Shown piece after piece: positions 29,701-38,800 of a stretch of 64,000 nucleotides of DNA. The stretch is from G965279335 sp965279285 (GTDB lineage Bacteria; Pseudomonadota; Gammaproteobacteria; DSM-16500): positions 434,001 to 498,000 of the forward strand of contig OZ257147.1 of assembly GCA_965279285.1 (NCBI GenBank). Direction: 5' to 3'. Position numbers and translations under genes: made by a program. Position 1 is the stretch's first letter; the number at the start of each line of letters is the position of its first letter. Below the pieces are notes generated by a model. It did no database searches. It was not told the origin of the DNA and saw only the letters and a program-made list of their open reading frames with translations.

Positions 29701-32589
29701 AAAAATATTAATCATATGGGAGATTTTTTAAGAGATTTGGCAAATAGTTTGGATGCGGAGTTTTGTCGCGAGACTCAAATTTTAGCTGATGAGTCCCGTC
29801 AAAGCTTTCTTCTTCCACACATGCAGTCTTTAGTGAAGCACTATGACAAGGCGTTGCTAACTTCTTCAGTATTGTTTTCCCAACTGGCTTTAGCTTCGTT
29901 AGAGTTCAACATTGGCAACGTATTACTCAAAAAAGGCCAAGCTTCTAAAACCCATTATGAGCGGGCGTTGAAAATAAAAGAATCATTCTATGGTCCATAC
30001 CATTGGCAGGTGGCGATCGCTTTACACAATCTTGCCATAGCTTATGGTGCTTTAGGGGATGCCAAAACACAAAAGGTATTGCTGGAATGGGCGTTGAAAA
30101 TAAAAGAATCATACTATGGTCCTGACCATCCGCAAGTGGCGATGACTTTAGGTAGTCTTGCCAATGCTATTGGTGATTTAGGTGAGGACAAAAAGAAAAA
30201 GGATTTGCTGGAGCGGGCACTTAAAATTTTTGAGGTGAATTTTGGTGCGGAGCATTGGCAAGTAGCTGCTACCTTGGACAATCTGGGCAGTGCTTATGGT
30301 GCTTTAGGTGATGCCAAAAAGCAAATAGAAGTAACGGAACGGGCGTTAAAAATAAATGAGGGACACTATGGCTCTGACCATTGGCAGGTGGCAATAAACT
30401 TAACTAATCTGGCCAGTGCTTATGCTGTTTTAGGTGATGCCAAAAAGCAAAAAGAATTAACGGAACGGGCGTTAAAAATAAAAGAGGGACACTATGGTTC
30501 TGACCATTGGCAATTAATTGTTCCTTTAGTCAGCCTTGCTAATGCTACTGGCGATTTAGGCGATACCAAAAAGAAAAAGGACTTGCTGGAGAGATCGTTG
30601 AAAATTGGCGAGTCTCACTATGGCCCAGACCACTGGCAGATAACTGCTACTTTAAATGCTCTTGCCAATGCTACTGGCGATTTAGGCGAGACCGTAGAGA
30701 AAAAAAACTTGCTTGAGCGGGCATGGAAAATAATAGAATCCCACTATGGTCCCGACCATTGGCGGGTGGCTGGTACCTTGAACAATCTTGCGAATGCTTA
30801 TGGCGCTTTAGGCGATACCAAAAAGAAAAAGGACTTGCTGGAGAGATCGTTGAAAATTGGCGAGTCTCATTATGGTCTAAATCACTCGGCGATAGCGCCG
30901 ACTTTGAATGATCTTGCCAATGCTACAGGTGACTTAGGTAATACCAAAGAGCAAAAAGAATTGCTGGGGCGGGCATTGAAAATAAAAGAATCGCACTATG
31001 GTCCCGACCATTGGCAGGTGGCGCTGACGTTAGTCAATCTTGGTGTGGCATTTAGAGTTTTAGGAGATCCAAAGCGAGCAATACTTTTGCAAGAGAGAGC
31101 GTTGAAAATTTTTGAAAAGCAAGATAGACCTAATCCCTTGCACGTGGCTGTTACCTTGGACAATCTTGTAGATGCTTTTGGAGATTTAGAAGATGCCAAA
31201 AAGCAAAAGGAATTGTTGGAGCGGTATAGTTCAGACCACCTGAAGGTAGCGTTAAACCGTTTTAAGCGGGCTATCATCGCTTATCAACATGAACATGACT
31301 TTTCTTATGGACTTCACTTAGCGGAACGTAGTTATCCTATTTTATTAAAAAATAATCATCCTAATAACGAGAGACAGCAATTAAGATTAAGAATGTTATT
31401 ATTAGAAACAGAGTTTAACCGAAGACTAAACGCCCTCTGTGAAGCAGATATTTTGGAGTGTCTACAAAAACGAGATGAAAAAAAAGCGCGTGAGTATTTC
31501 AAAGTGCAAAAGTTGAATTTTGATGATTGTGATATTCAGTATGAACTAGCTAAGCTTTATGTCAAGAAGCTAAATGTAAAGGGGGTTATTTGTCATTTAG
31601 AAATGGTTTTACATTTGTTATTACAACAAAATGGTTCTAAGCATCTAATGGCAAAAACTCACAATGATTTAGGTTGCTATTATCATTGTTATAGTGATCA
31701 GCAACACGAATTTCTGACTAAAAAAGAATTTCTGTCTATAGCAAATCAACATTTTCAAGATGGCTTAAAATTAGCACCATATCCTGGTTTGTACACTGAC
31801 TATGGTAATTTTTTATTACGCCAAAAACGTGCTCTTGAAGCAATACAACATTTAGAGAATGTTTTAAAGCCAGCAACATTAGATGCAAAAACAGTGGCAG
31901 AAGAGCCTGCCAGCTTAAGTTACAGTGAAATGGAACGTTGCACTTTAGATGCTACGCTACAAAAAGAATTAGATTGCTGGAGGGAAGTTACTATCAAAGC
32001 AACTACTTTTGCCCATTATTTATTAGTTACGGCTTATCATCAGCAAAATAATAATGAAGCAGCGCAAAAAGCAGTTGTTACATTTGAAAAGTTCGTTGCA
32101 CAAGAGAATGATCCCTTAACTTTTTCATTGCTTGGTCATGCGCAATTTCTTATCAAAAGTTATGCCAGCGCTACAGTAAGCTATATGCAGGCATCGGAAT
32201 TAAAACCTGGTTACATAATTGCTGAGCAACAATTAAAACAATGCCAAGCTTTGTTGGGTGTTTCTGCCGCTCAACCACCCTCTTCTCAAGCAGTAGCAGA
32301 TACTAAAAACAGTAATAATAGTAAATTAAGTTTAGCTGCTTTAGCTGTCAATTCTTCTGCTATTTTTTCATCTGCTGCAACCGCAGCAGCACCGGCCAAT
32401 ATCCAAACATCAAATCCAGCGCCTGTTCTTGATGATGCGGCAGAATTAGAAAAGGCCATAAAATTATCGCTTTCTGAGCAAGTTGTAAATTCAGCATCAA
32501 CTGCCGCTGTTGCAAACCCCGCAGCTGATGTGGCAGACGACGATAAGGAAGAATTACAAAAAGCAATGCAGTTATCATTAGAACCATAA
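23734..32589 (+). CDS. 2951-residue multidomain protein: OTU-like, nucleotidyltransferase, two NB-ARC modules, TPRs, two UIMs
   Basis: Start ATG follows TTAGGAG. Domains in order: a conserved N-terminal region (1-170). An OTU-like cysteine protease candidate at about 225-450 has GDGNCGFTAL (Asp232, Cys235) and HTGRYTHYNIL (His442), the family's D-G-N-C and late His. A DUF294/GlnD-like nucleotidyltransferase (about 465-900) has GSLAREAITPYSDLEFG from residue 509. NB-ARC 1 has Walker A GLGGIGKT at 1082, with DNW-type and TTR motifs; NB-ARC 2 has GLGGVGKT at 1669. Ten 42-residue TPRs span about 2070-2490. A C-terminal domain ends in two UIMs (LEKAIKLSLS and LQKAMQLSLE). Two paralogues follow downstream; only this one has the OTU-like insert. 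Probably a host-directed effector or a STAND immune protein. Confidence 0.85.
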   Translation: MFSSSSKKEPAIATTETSRSSSAAINKLNKSSEYLHLREQLDVATKQQLNIDQENNPLDLMMGYLGADVINVLRTEAKNCLQYAEQHAQSHVGYDYCLRAVFYYQAASVLAQQYELKNELAVILQALSTANQRFPILAFESALVSSATSDVKSVPVNKIVADNKALDLQRLQKDSHKEKLIAIRQLARDQLERYQTQSWSASAKAVLPVVSVLTASLGNKSICFEEHAVKGDGNCGFTALATNRVEVVALLLACAAQVETRKFLAPEIKALLQENRQLALHTKQTQKLFTEWDALDSKCDDLVRKVNDELEKVSVDVKSPSTFHRQGLEGLIKLLITSSEPHKQKVLGDLQQLQSQLSRIHAQLDADCGSIEMFQRYVQQSLGGTEWLGYRSALLFARLKNYSVYIFHQPSAKSSELALLEKHESANAINTFYLLHTGRYTHYNILTEANTPVAKDTKEAPKEKPLTMQSIYQTVSLKLKELLSSIIAESIADYHALTKNYPPCDYTFIALGSLAREAITPYSDLEFGLLIEDKQDKAINEKNKTYFRNLCRLINFKLLALGETPANILNIKMPEIDDKVIPNPIPKGICFDACVDGGYKNPLGKRNAKGELIFELIGTPIELADYQQEHHYQKADEKNNQPAGKLVSEPLLPGSLTQARLLVSGQASDFLLSQYQQKVIDYLKQSATNLWGNSLPATFSFNRRQAKALDLLVADLARFRARFGKQEESSRSFSVKHDLYRLLDMIFDQLALYCDIPTHSLWDQLKTLSQATDKRPALFNVQAQANLLKAIDRTTEYRLDAYLTLGEQSENEELTQDYQIAFKGQQTTKNKLFHLPAKQVYELYNSLILLWQAAKWFCDSRGGESAFAHPVLQNFSSAAPWVEAQRTLLLQGPVQVLQQLSSVLRKNETHDNKATQQPTHQIEQALTLQIAGSAYMESGRALAEAQHCLERAQLLFEQVSIQEKNKFYNGEAINCHLGLAKIYWRQSRTTEAQQQLAKAKVLLETCFSLQHPYSAEYQTTAYLLQGAPGSLPRLSLLNKNWHVPPDNKQYFVGRAESLEKLQQHFKSVQAGTKQCFISTISGLGGIGKTQLAIKFIHDPRHDYSLRLWFRAEQEITLLQDYIDFGQLFQLLAEGERVQQDEIIRRVKQYLETHPNWLAVYDNALDYQAIKRFLPSHGGHVVITTRASKERLEKELYALKDEKNSEQLLVLSLAIEKFSKEEALYYLKTYTSRVGADEEKAMNELAEKVDYLPLALAQAAAYIKRCGLTTADYLERYKTSYQKLLESKLLPADSTDRDKDKIIKTVATTWEASLQAIREEEVKANSIASNQQPIAIMLLQVMSYLDADQIPQSLLTQWLRVTHFVDEKEINHQLKTALDRLEGYSLIQKDHKEQVETINIHRLVQTVIRDRGLVDAENVVLQNNKTKITNNDTKQDEKLLVDQSLALVKQPPAKPHPSVLPTSSAMMATILPMVLELLGNDIKDKTNHNWVRVCTLIAFTRAKQQIDLRTNLEIERAAEKYKQARRLFEQVDIKATEAPLREAIKIYSGYGNSYSGELCDSYLDLALLLHSQKNSTSRDEAKVCLTKANKILEKVFGAADARHSRCKDISWYLIQQGAFAVKQHLRFDVWHLPNNNEKYFTGRKSLLETLNKQHQSDQVYKTIVLSAVSGLGGVGKTQLAIYYLYHTQQRYNLRAWFRAENATVLLMDYRMFAQEFNLLPIEEQPSSKEIITVVKRYLETHTDWLAVYDNAGLRDEIREYLPTQGGQVIVTTRRQEWNDVGMKVEVSVFEPEEAIAYLKKLTGIQDHVQEISELAKALGYLPLALNQAGAYIKKQNITIQQYLQDYYQRAAKVLENRPQIPNEDSNTDTVASTWQISLQAIEEDEKRNNEPHLSLPVLQAMAYLHAEDIPRDILEKWLVGQKLVADLESTKLVLDKTIQHLLGYSLIHVNADRRTVSIHRLVQDVVEQELVSLSKNPVAFEIKRKKIVPEKNINHMGDFLRDLANSLDAEFCRETQILADESRQSFLLPHMQSLVKHYDKALLTSSVLFSQLALASLEFNIGNVLLKKGQASKTHYERALKIKESFYGPYHWQVAIALHNLAIAYGALGDAKTQKVLLEWALKIKESYYGPDHPQVAMTLGSLANAIGDLGEDKKKKDLLERALKIFEVNFGAEHWQVAATLDNLGSAYGALGDAKKQIEVTERALKINEGHYGSDHWQVAINLTNLASAYAVLGDAKKQKELTERALKIKEGHYGSDHWQLIVPLVSLANATGDLGDTKKKKDLLERSLKIGESHYGPDHWQITATLNALANATGDLGETVEKKNLLERAWKIIESHYGPDHWRVAGTLNNLANAYGALGDTKKKKDLLERSLKIGESHYGLNHSAIAPTLNDLANATGDLGNTKEQKELLGRALKIKESHYGPDHWQVALTLVNLGVAFRVLGDPKRAILLQERALKIFEKQDRPNPLHVAVTLDNLVDAFGDLEDAKKQKELLERYSSDHLKVALNRFKRAIIAYQHEHDFSYGLHLAERSYPILLKNNHPNNERQQLRLRMLLLETEFNRRLNALCEADILECLQKRDEKKAREYFKVQKLNFDDCDIQYELAKLYVKKLNVKGVICHLEMVLHLLLQQNGSKHLMAKTHNDLGCYYHCYSDQQHEFLTKKEFLSIANQHFQDGLKLAPYPGLYTDYGNFLLRQKRALEAIQHLENVLKPATLDAKTVAEEPASLSYSEMERCTLDATLQKELDCWREVTIKATTFAHYLLVTAYHQQNNNEAAQKAVVTFEKFVAQENDPLTFSLLGHAQFLIKSYASATVSYMQASELKPGYIIAEQQLKQCQALLGVSAAQPPSSQAVADTKNSNNSKLSLAALAVNSSAIFSSAATAAAPANIQTSNPAPVLDDAAELEKAIKLSLSEQVVNSASTAAVANPAADVADDDKEELQKAMQLSLEP
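29952..31190 (+). repeat. 126-bp tandem TPR-coding repeats
   Basis: About ten units of 126 bases, each coding one 42-residue kinesin-light-chain-type TPR (ALKIKESHYGPDHWQVA, then LANAYGALGD and KKKDLLER). Units within 30480-30960 are nearly identical, a sign of recent internal duplication. Confidence 0.85.
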
Positions 32590-32649
32590 AGCCACCCTAA
32601 ATCAGAAAGTAAAAATAATTTTAATTGTTATTATTAGGAGATAAAAAAA

Positions 32650-35600
32650 ATGCCAGGAAAAGAAAATAATAATCAACCGAATCTTCAAGTTAGTGGGCAA
32701 GTAGGAAGTGCTTTATTGACAATCACAACTGCAGGTTTGGCTGTTGTTGATACGGGTGCAAGAATCAACCAATTAACAGCTGTTGTTCATGATAGCGAAA
32801 AAATTGCAGAGGTTGCTGTTAATGCCTCTGTTGCGGTGTCTGCAACTACTGCTTTGCAGCCTCCTCTTGCTATTAATAATAATTCTCACTTTCCACAGCC
32901 TTCTTCTATCCCTGTAGCTGGCATAAACGTTAGCGGCTCTGCAGGGCAGATGAATGTTCATCAAGGCGATAATGTTCACCATTATTATGGAACACAATCT
33001 GCAGCAAGTATGAGTAGTGGTGATCATAAAGCATTATCACCCGCAAATTGGCATTTACCTACTTTTAGTATAAACCTTTTTACGGGTCGTGAAGATAAAC
33101 TCAATATATTACGTGCGCATTATGTATTTTCAAGAATACCACAGCGTGCTGTAGTAAGTGCTATTGTCGGTTTAGGTGGCGTTGGTAAAACCTATTTAGC
33201 GACTTACTATGCGCAGGATGAAAAGCACGCTTATTCGCAACGTTTGTGGTTTTCTGCTGAAACCCAAGCGCTACTATTGGATGATTATCGGAAATTCGTA
33301 GAGGAGTGCAAGCTTCTAGCAGATGCTGAAAAAGCAAGTCGAACAGAGATTGTTACAGCAGTCAAAAATTATTTAGAACAGCGCACTAATTGGTTGGTGA
33401 TTTATGAAGGAGCAGGTCCTTATAAAGAAATAAAAGATTTCTTGCCTAACAAAGGCGGACATATCCTAGTGACCACACGTCATAAAGAGTGGATGGAACG
33501 TGATAAGTCGATGATATTGGAAGAGTTTACTCCCGCAGATGCTTTTGCTTATTTAAATAAAGCCTATCGCGAAGATAGCAAAGATCAGGTTAGCGAAACT
33601 GAAAATACCGCATTAAAAGCAATAGCTCATGAATTAGGTGGCTTACCATTAGCTTTATCGCAAGCAGGTGCGTATATGTACAACTGCCAAAGGTCAGCTG
33701 CGGGTTATTTAGAATTATTATCTGGCGATTCAAAAACACAACTGTTTGCAGACAACACACTGCCTGCAGATGCCAGTAGTTTGCGCACCGTTGCAACTAC
33801 TTGGCAGATAAGTCTTGCTGCCATACAGCAAAATAAACCTGCTTTAACTTTGCCAGCATTATATATGCTTAGTTATTTGCATGCAGATGCAATTCCAATG
33901 GTGATTTTAGAGAGATGGCTAGAAGTTATGCAGTCGGCAGAGAGTGGGCGTGCTACAGAATTCGATTTATTACATAAGGTGATACGTAATTTGTGCCAGT
34001 ATTCTATGATCCAAGTAGACAGAGATCGTAAGACCCTCAGTATTCATCGATTGGTACAAGAAGTAGTTCGTGATCAATCTCTACCCGTTATTACTAAATC
34101 ACCGAATGTGTCGGTCAATACCGATGCCAAAGATGTTTTATCAAAACCACAGCCACAAATCCGCTTATGGTTAAATCATTTAATCAAAGTCTTATTAGGA
34201 GATGTAGATACTAAAATAGATACCAAACAAGAAGGCTTTACCTTAAATAATAACGATCTTTCGCAACTGCGAAAACACACTCGTCTTCGCTTGCATGTTT
34301 CATCTCTTGTTGAGAAATGCCAAAAAGAATTAGCCAAAGGAATAACATTGTCTAATCCTCATGATTCTGCATTCAAGACCCTTACCGCACGGTTGCTTAT
34401 TACGCTCGGTAATTATTATATGCACACAGATAATCAGGTCGAAGAAGAAAAATTTACGCCGTTTTTAAAACGCGCCCAGGGATTATTAGAAAATGCTAAA
34501 CAAGTTTGTGAAGCAGAGATAGGAATATTAGATAAACAATCGGCGAGCGTTATTTTTAATCGACTTAAAGTCATCGATAAACGATTGCCTGCTGTTTATG
34601 CATTAGCACTACATTATCTGGGAAAAGTACGGGTTAATTTTCAAAATGATCTTCATGATGATCCAGTGCATTATATTAATTTGGCGGTTGAATTGCGCCA
34701 AGAAATTGATACACATAAAGCAGAATGTGAAGATGTTGATAATCTTCCTGAGTTTAGTAACACTGATATTTTTAAGCGAGTGCAGGCAATTATGTATGCT
34801 GCGCAAGGTAAGTTAGCAGAAGCCAAAAAAATATTTCAGCATTTATTGCATCGTTATCCAGGCGATCCTCACAACCCAGGTATTTGCTATTATGAATTGG
34901 CTAATGTGTATCGAAAATATGGATCCAAAGATGCAAAACAATATGATAAAGCGCTTGACTTTGCAGAAGCAGGCATTCAACGCTTAGACAAGCAGAGCAG
35001 ACGCGTGGCAGAACGCTATAATATGAAAGCGCATATTTATTTAGATATGGGTAACCTCAGTCAAGCTATTCGTTACTATGAATGGGCTGTTCGTTCATGT
35101 AATGAAAATCAACTGCAAGATTCTTTTATAGCAGCCAATACTCATGAAGGTTTAACAAATTTTTACTTAAAACAAAAAGACAATATAAAAGCTTATAAAG
35201 CTATTAAAGAATGCGTCAGAATTCGCCAAGCGATTTATTCGAATAGCGATCTGAGAGTACAAAGTGCCCTTAACCAACAAACTCAACTAGAGAAAATTAT
35301 GCCTAAGGCTGCTATTTTACCAGAATCTAAAGCTGCATCATCAATGTCGGTTGCTAGTTTAGCGGGTGATCAAAAAGATCATAAACATGCTAATACTTTA
35401 GATGCTGGTTCTACAAACCCACTTTTGGCAGCCGTCGATCACAAGTCAAATATAAAAGAGGAAAGACAGCAAGAATTAATTAAATCAGGAGAAAAGGCTG
35501 TCAGAGGATCTGCATTTTTTAATGATGCAAAAGAACAAGCTATGCCGATGGCAGCATTAGTGGCGGCATTTTCACCGATTATGGCTACTCCCCATCCTGC

Positions 35601-35715
35601 GGCTGGTTCTGACAATAAAGATGCGAAGGTTGATGCAAAAGTGGATGGAGGTAAAAAACCTGCAGTACCGGTAGTGCCAGCAACGTCAAAAGGATGTTGT
35701 TGTGTTATTAGCTAA
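32650..35715 (+). CDS. 1021-residue NB-ARC/TPR protein with CaaX-type C-terminus (CVIS)
   Basis: The start follows TAGGAG, 60 bases after the 2951-residue gene. An Ala/Thr/Val-rich N-terminus leads to a Gly/Asn/His segment (INVSGSAGQMNVHQGDNVHH). Next is one NB-ARC module with Walker A GLGGVGKT at 174, LVTTR-type sensor and GLPLAL motif. Irregular TPR-like helices fill about 560-880, and a low-complexity tail ends SKGCCCVIS. The last four residues match the eukaryotic prenylation box (Cys, two aliphatics, Ser), with two further Cys just before that could be acylated, as in Ras proteins. It lacks the nucleotidyltransferase and UIM of its neighbours. If delivered into a host it could attach to membranes. 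The operon position suggests it acts with the flanking UIM proteins. Confidence 0.85.
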   Translation: MPGKENNNQPNLQVSGQVGSALLTITTAGLAVVDTGARINQLTAVVHDSEKIAEVAVNASVAVSATTALQPPLAINNNSHFPQPSSIPVAGINVSGSAGQMNVHQGDNVHHYYGTQSAASMSSGDHKALSPANWHLPTFSINLFTGREDKLNILRAHYVFSRIPQRAVVSAIVGLGGVGKTYLATYYAQDEKHAYSQRLWFSAETQALLLDDYRKFVEECKLLADAEKASRTEIVTAVKNYLEQRTNWLVIYEGAGPYKEIKDFLPNKGGHILVTTRHKEWMERDKSMILEEFTPADAFAYLNKAYREDSKDQVSETENTALKAIAHELGGLPLALSQAGAYMYNCQRSAAGYLELLSGDSKTQLFADNTLPADASSLRTVATTWQISLAAIQQNKPALTLPALYMLSYLHADAIPMVILERWLEVMQSAESGRATEFDLLHKVIRNLCQYSMIQVDRDRKTLSIHRLVQEVVRDQSLPVITKSPNVSVNTDAKDVLSKPQPQIRLWLNHLIKVLLGDVDTKIDTKQEGFTLNNNDLSQLRKHTRLRLHVSSLVEKCQKELAKGITLSNPHDSAFKTLTARLLITLGNYYMHTDNQVEEEKFTPFLKRAQGLLENAKQVCEAEIGILDKQSASVIFNRLKVIDKRLPAVYALALHYLGKVRVNFQNDLHDDPVHYINLAVELRQEIDTHKAECEDVDNLPEFSNTDIFKRVQAIMYAAQGKLAEAKKIFQHLLHRYPGDPHNPGICYYELANVYRKYGSKDAKQYDKALDFAEAGIQRLDKQSRRVAERYNMKAHIYLDMGNLSQAIRYYEWAVRSCNENQLQDSFIAANTHEGLTNFYLKQKDNIKAYKAIKECVRIRQAIYSNSDLRVQSALNQQTQLEKIMPKAAILPESKAASSMSVASLAGDQKDHKHANTLDAGSTNPLLAAVDHKSNIKEERQQELIKSGEKAVRGSAFFNDAKEQAMPMAALVAAFSPIMATPHPAAGSDNKDAKVDAKVDGGKKPAVPVVPATSKGCCCVIS

Positions 35716-35835
35716 GAAATGGGATAGTAAAACAGCGCTTTATTTGATTTTGCATTAAATATAAAAAATAGTATAAAGCACGTTGTCTTCAATCAGGATT
35801 AAGTTTGATCATTATCTTTTCTGCTAGGAGGAAGT

Positions 35836-38800
35836 ATGCAAAGGAATCCATCAGCTTTAACTGTAGAAAATCCACTAATTAAATCTCCAGAGTATTCTCG
35901 TTTCCGCGAGCAACTGAAAACAGCCACTGAGCTACCACAAGATATTCCACTCGATATAGTCATAAGTTACTTAGGCCCCGATTTAGGTTTAATCGACAGG
36001 CTGCAAACAGCAGCAGAAAACACTTTGTTATTAGCTCAAGATAAAACAGGAAGTCATCAAGCCTATGAGTGCGTTTTACAAACAGCTTTTTATTACCAAG
36101 TTGCCTGGGCATTAGCAAAGCGATATCAATTAGCAAGTTATTACCCTGCGATTCTTGAGCAATTAAAAAATATTGAACAGGTTTTCCCCAAGCTTGCCTT
36201 TGAAGTAGTTTCTTTGCATGATGAAAAGCAAATGATTATTCAAGATTTTCAACTGCATTATCAAAATAATAATCAGCATAAAAAAGCATTACTAGCGATC
36301 CGCGATTTTGCCAAAAAACAATTAAAAATTTATCAAGAACAATCTAATAATTCAGATTTGAAAATGATGACGAGTCGCACTGCTCCAAAATCTGTGTCGA
36401 TGCAAGCAATTTACAGCGATATCAGTCAAAAGATTAGAGCATTATTTACTGCGATTATTTCCGAAAGTATTATGCAGTATCAAAAACTTACCGGCGTTTA
36501 TTCGCCATGTGCTTATAGTTTTATTGCCTTAGGGTCTTTAGCAAGAGAAGAGATCACGCCGTATTCGGATATAGAGTTTGGAATTTTAATCGAAGATAAA
36601 TCAGATGACCGTATTAATAATAAAAACAAAATTTATTTCCGTAATCTTTGTCGCTTAATCAATTTTAAATTATTAGCATTAGCTGAAACACCGGAAAATT
36701 TTATCAGCGAAGAGTTCGGAGAAAAAATTAGTGATTTATTAGGAGCAGAAAAACATGCTCTTATCCCGAAAGGGTTTTGTTTTGATGCTTTTGTAACGGG
36801 TGGATATAAAAATCCTTTAGGTAAGCGTGATGAGAAAGGTGAATTAATTTTTGAATTGATTGGCACGCCAAGTGAATTAGCCGATTTTCAAGATGAAAAG
36901 CATTATGCTGAAACAGGAAAGTTGGTCAGTGAACCGCTGTTGCCGGGTTCCTTAACGCAAGCGCGTTTAATTATTGGTAGTCAAACAGATGAACAACTAT
37001 TAAAGCAATATCACCAAAAAATATCTGCTTATCTCAGCCAACCCGCTAAAAAATTATGGGGAAAACCGCTTGATTTATCGCTGAATTTAACACTTTATCA
37101 AGCGCGTGCATTGGAATTATTAGTCGCAGACATTGGCCGTTTTCGTCCGAAATTAGGTAAGCAAGAAGAAGGTGGCCGCTCGTTTGCTGCCAAGCATGAT
37201 TTATATCGTTTACCGAATATGATGTTTGATCAATTAGCCTTATATTTTAATTTAACGGAAATTAATTTATGGGAACAGTTAAATGCCTTAGCCAATAGCA
37301 CAACAGCGGCACGTCCGACTTTATTCAGTGCAACAGCAACCAAGCATTTAGCGCGCGCGATTGATTGCGTGACAGAATATCGCTTAGCAGCGTATTTAGC
37401 CTTAGAAGAACAAGCCGAAAATGCTGAACTCACTGATGATCCTGAAAAAACACTGACAGGTTCTCTCCAGAAAAAAGTTTTTTATTTACCCAAAGAAGCA
37501 GTGTTTGATCTGCATCGTACGCTAATTCCATTTTGGCATGCTATGCGTGGGTTTCGTGACAGCAAAGGACAAGATATTACTGTGTTTAATCATCCGGTAT
37601 TTGGTAATTTTTATACTAAAGCGCTGTGGGTTGAAGCAAATATGCAATTATTGCTGCAAGGCTATCCGCAAGCACTATCATTATTGCAGTCAGAGCTTAA
37701 AAAAATATTGGTGTCGCCATCTGTGATTATTAATTTTGATGAGAAGAATCCGGTGGGCACGCTTCGCTTTGCCCACCCTACAAATGCTCCTGAAAAATCT
37801 CTTGTAGGGTGGACAAAGGAGCATAGCGACGTGTCCACCATGCGTGATTCAGAAGTAGAACAAGCCCTCATATTCTACACGGCAGGACAGGCGTATTTAG
37901 AAAGTAATGCAGCATTAACAGAGGCACAAGATTATTTAACACGTGCTTTAACTCTTTTCCAAAATAACAATAAAATAACTTATTCAGCTGAGATTTTAAA
38001 TTGTTATCTAGGGTTATCACGGGGCAGTTGGCTACAACAAAATTCAGCATCAGCGAAGTCACATCATGCTAAAGCCTTGCAACTCATACAAACGCAATTT
38101 GGTGAAGGCCATCCTTACTATGCTGAATATAAAAAGCTTGATTTTTATCTACAACAAAAACCGGGGCAAATATCTAATTTAAAACTACCGGAACGGATTG
38201 GTAATTGGCATATTCCACCCGACAACCAGCATTTTGTTGGACGTACCGAAACCCTCAAAAAATTAACTGCCCATTTTAAACCAGCGCAAGCAGGTATGAA
38301 GATATGTTTTTTAAGCACGATTTCGGGTTTAGGTGGTATTGGTAAAACGCAAGTTGCCTTGAAATTTCTCCATCATTCAGGTCATGATTATGCCTTGCGC
38401 TTATGGTTTCGTGCAGAAAAAGAACATACACTATTAGAAGATTATATCGAATTAGCAGAACGCTTTCGCTTAATGGCGATGGGTGAAAGACTATCGAAAG
38501 AGGAAGTGATTGAACGCGTAAAAAAATATTTAGAGAATAATCCTGATTGGTTAGCTGTATACGATAATGCTACGAATTACGCATCGATCAAACAATTTCT
38601 TCCAACACGCAGTGGACATGTGGTGATTACCACAAGATATTCTAAAGAAACATTAAACAACGAATTAAAAAATGAAAAAGCCATTGATGCTGTAACATTA
38701 GAAATAGATAAGTTCACACCAGAAGAGGCGTTGCAATATTTCAAAGAAATGACAGAGCGTAGAGGAGTTGAAGAAGAACAAGCAATGCAAGCATTAGCCA

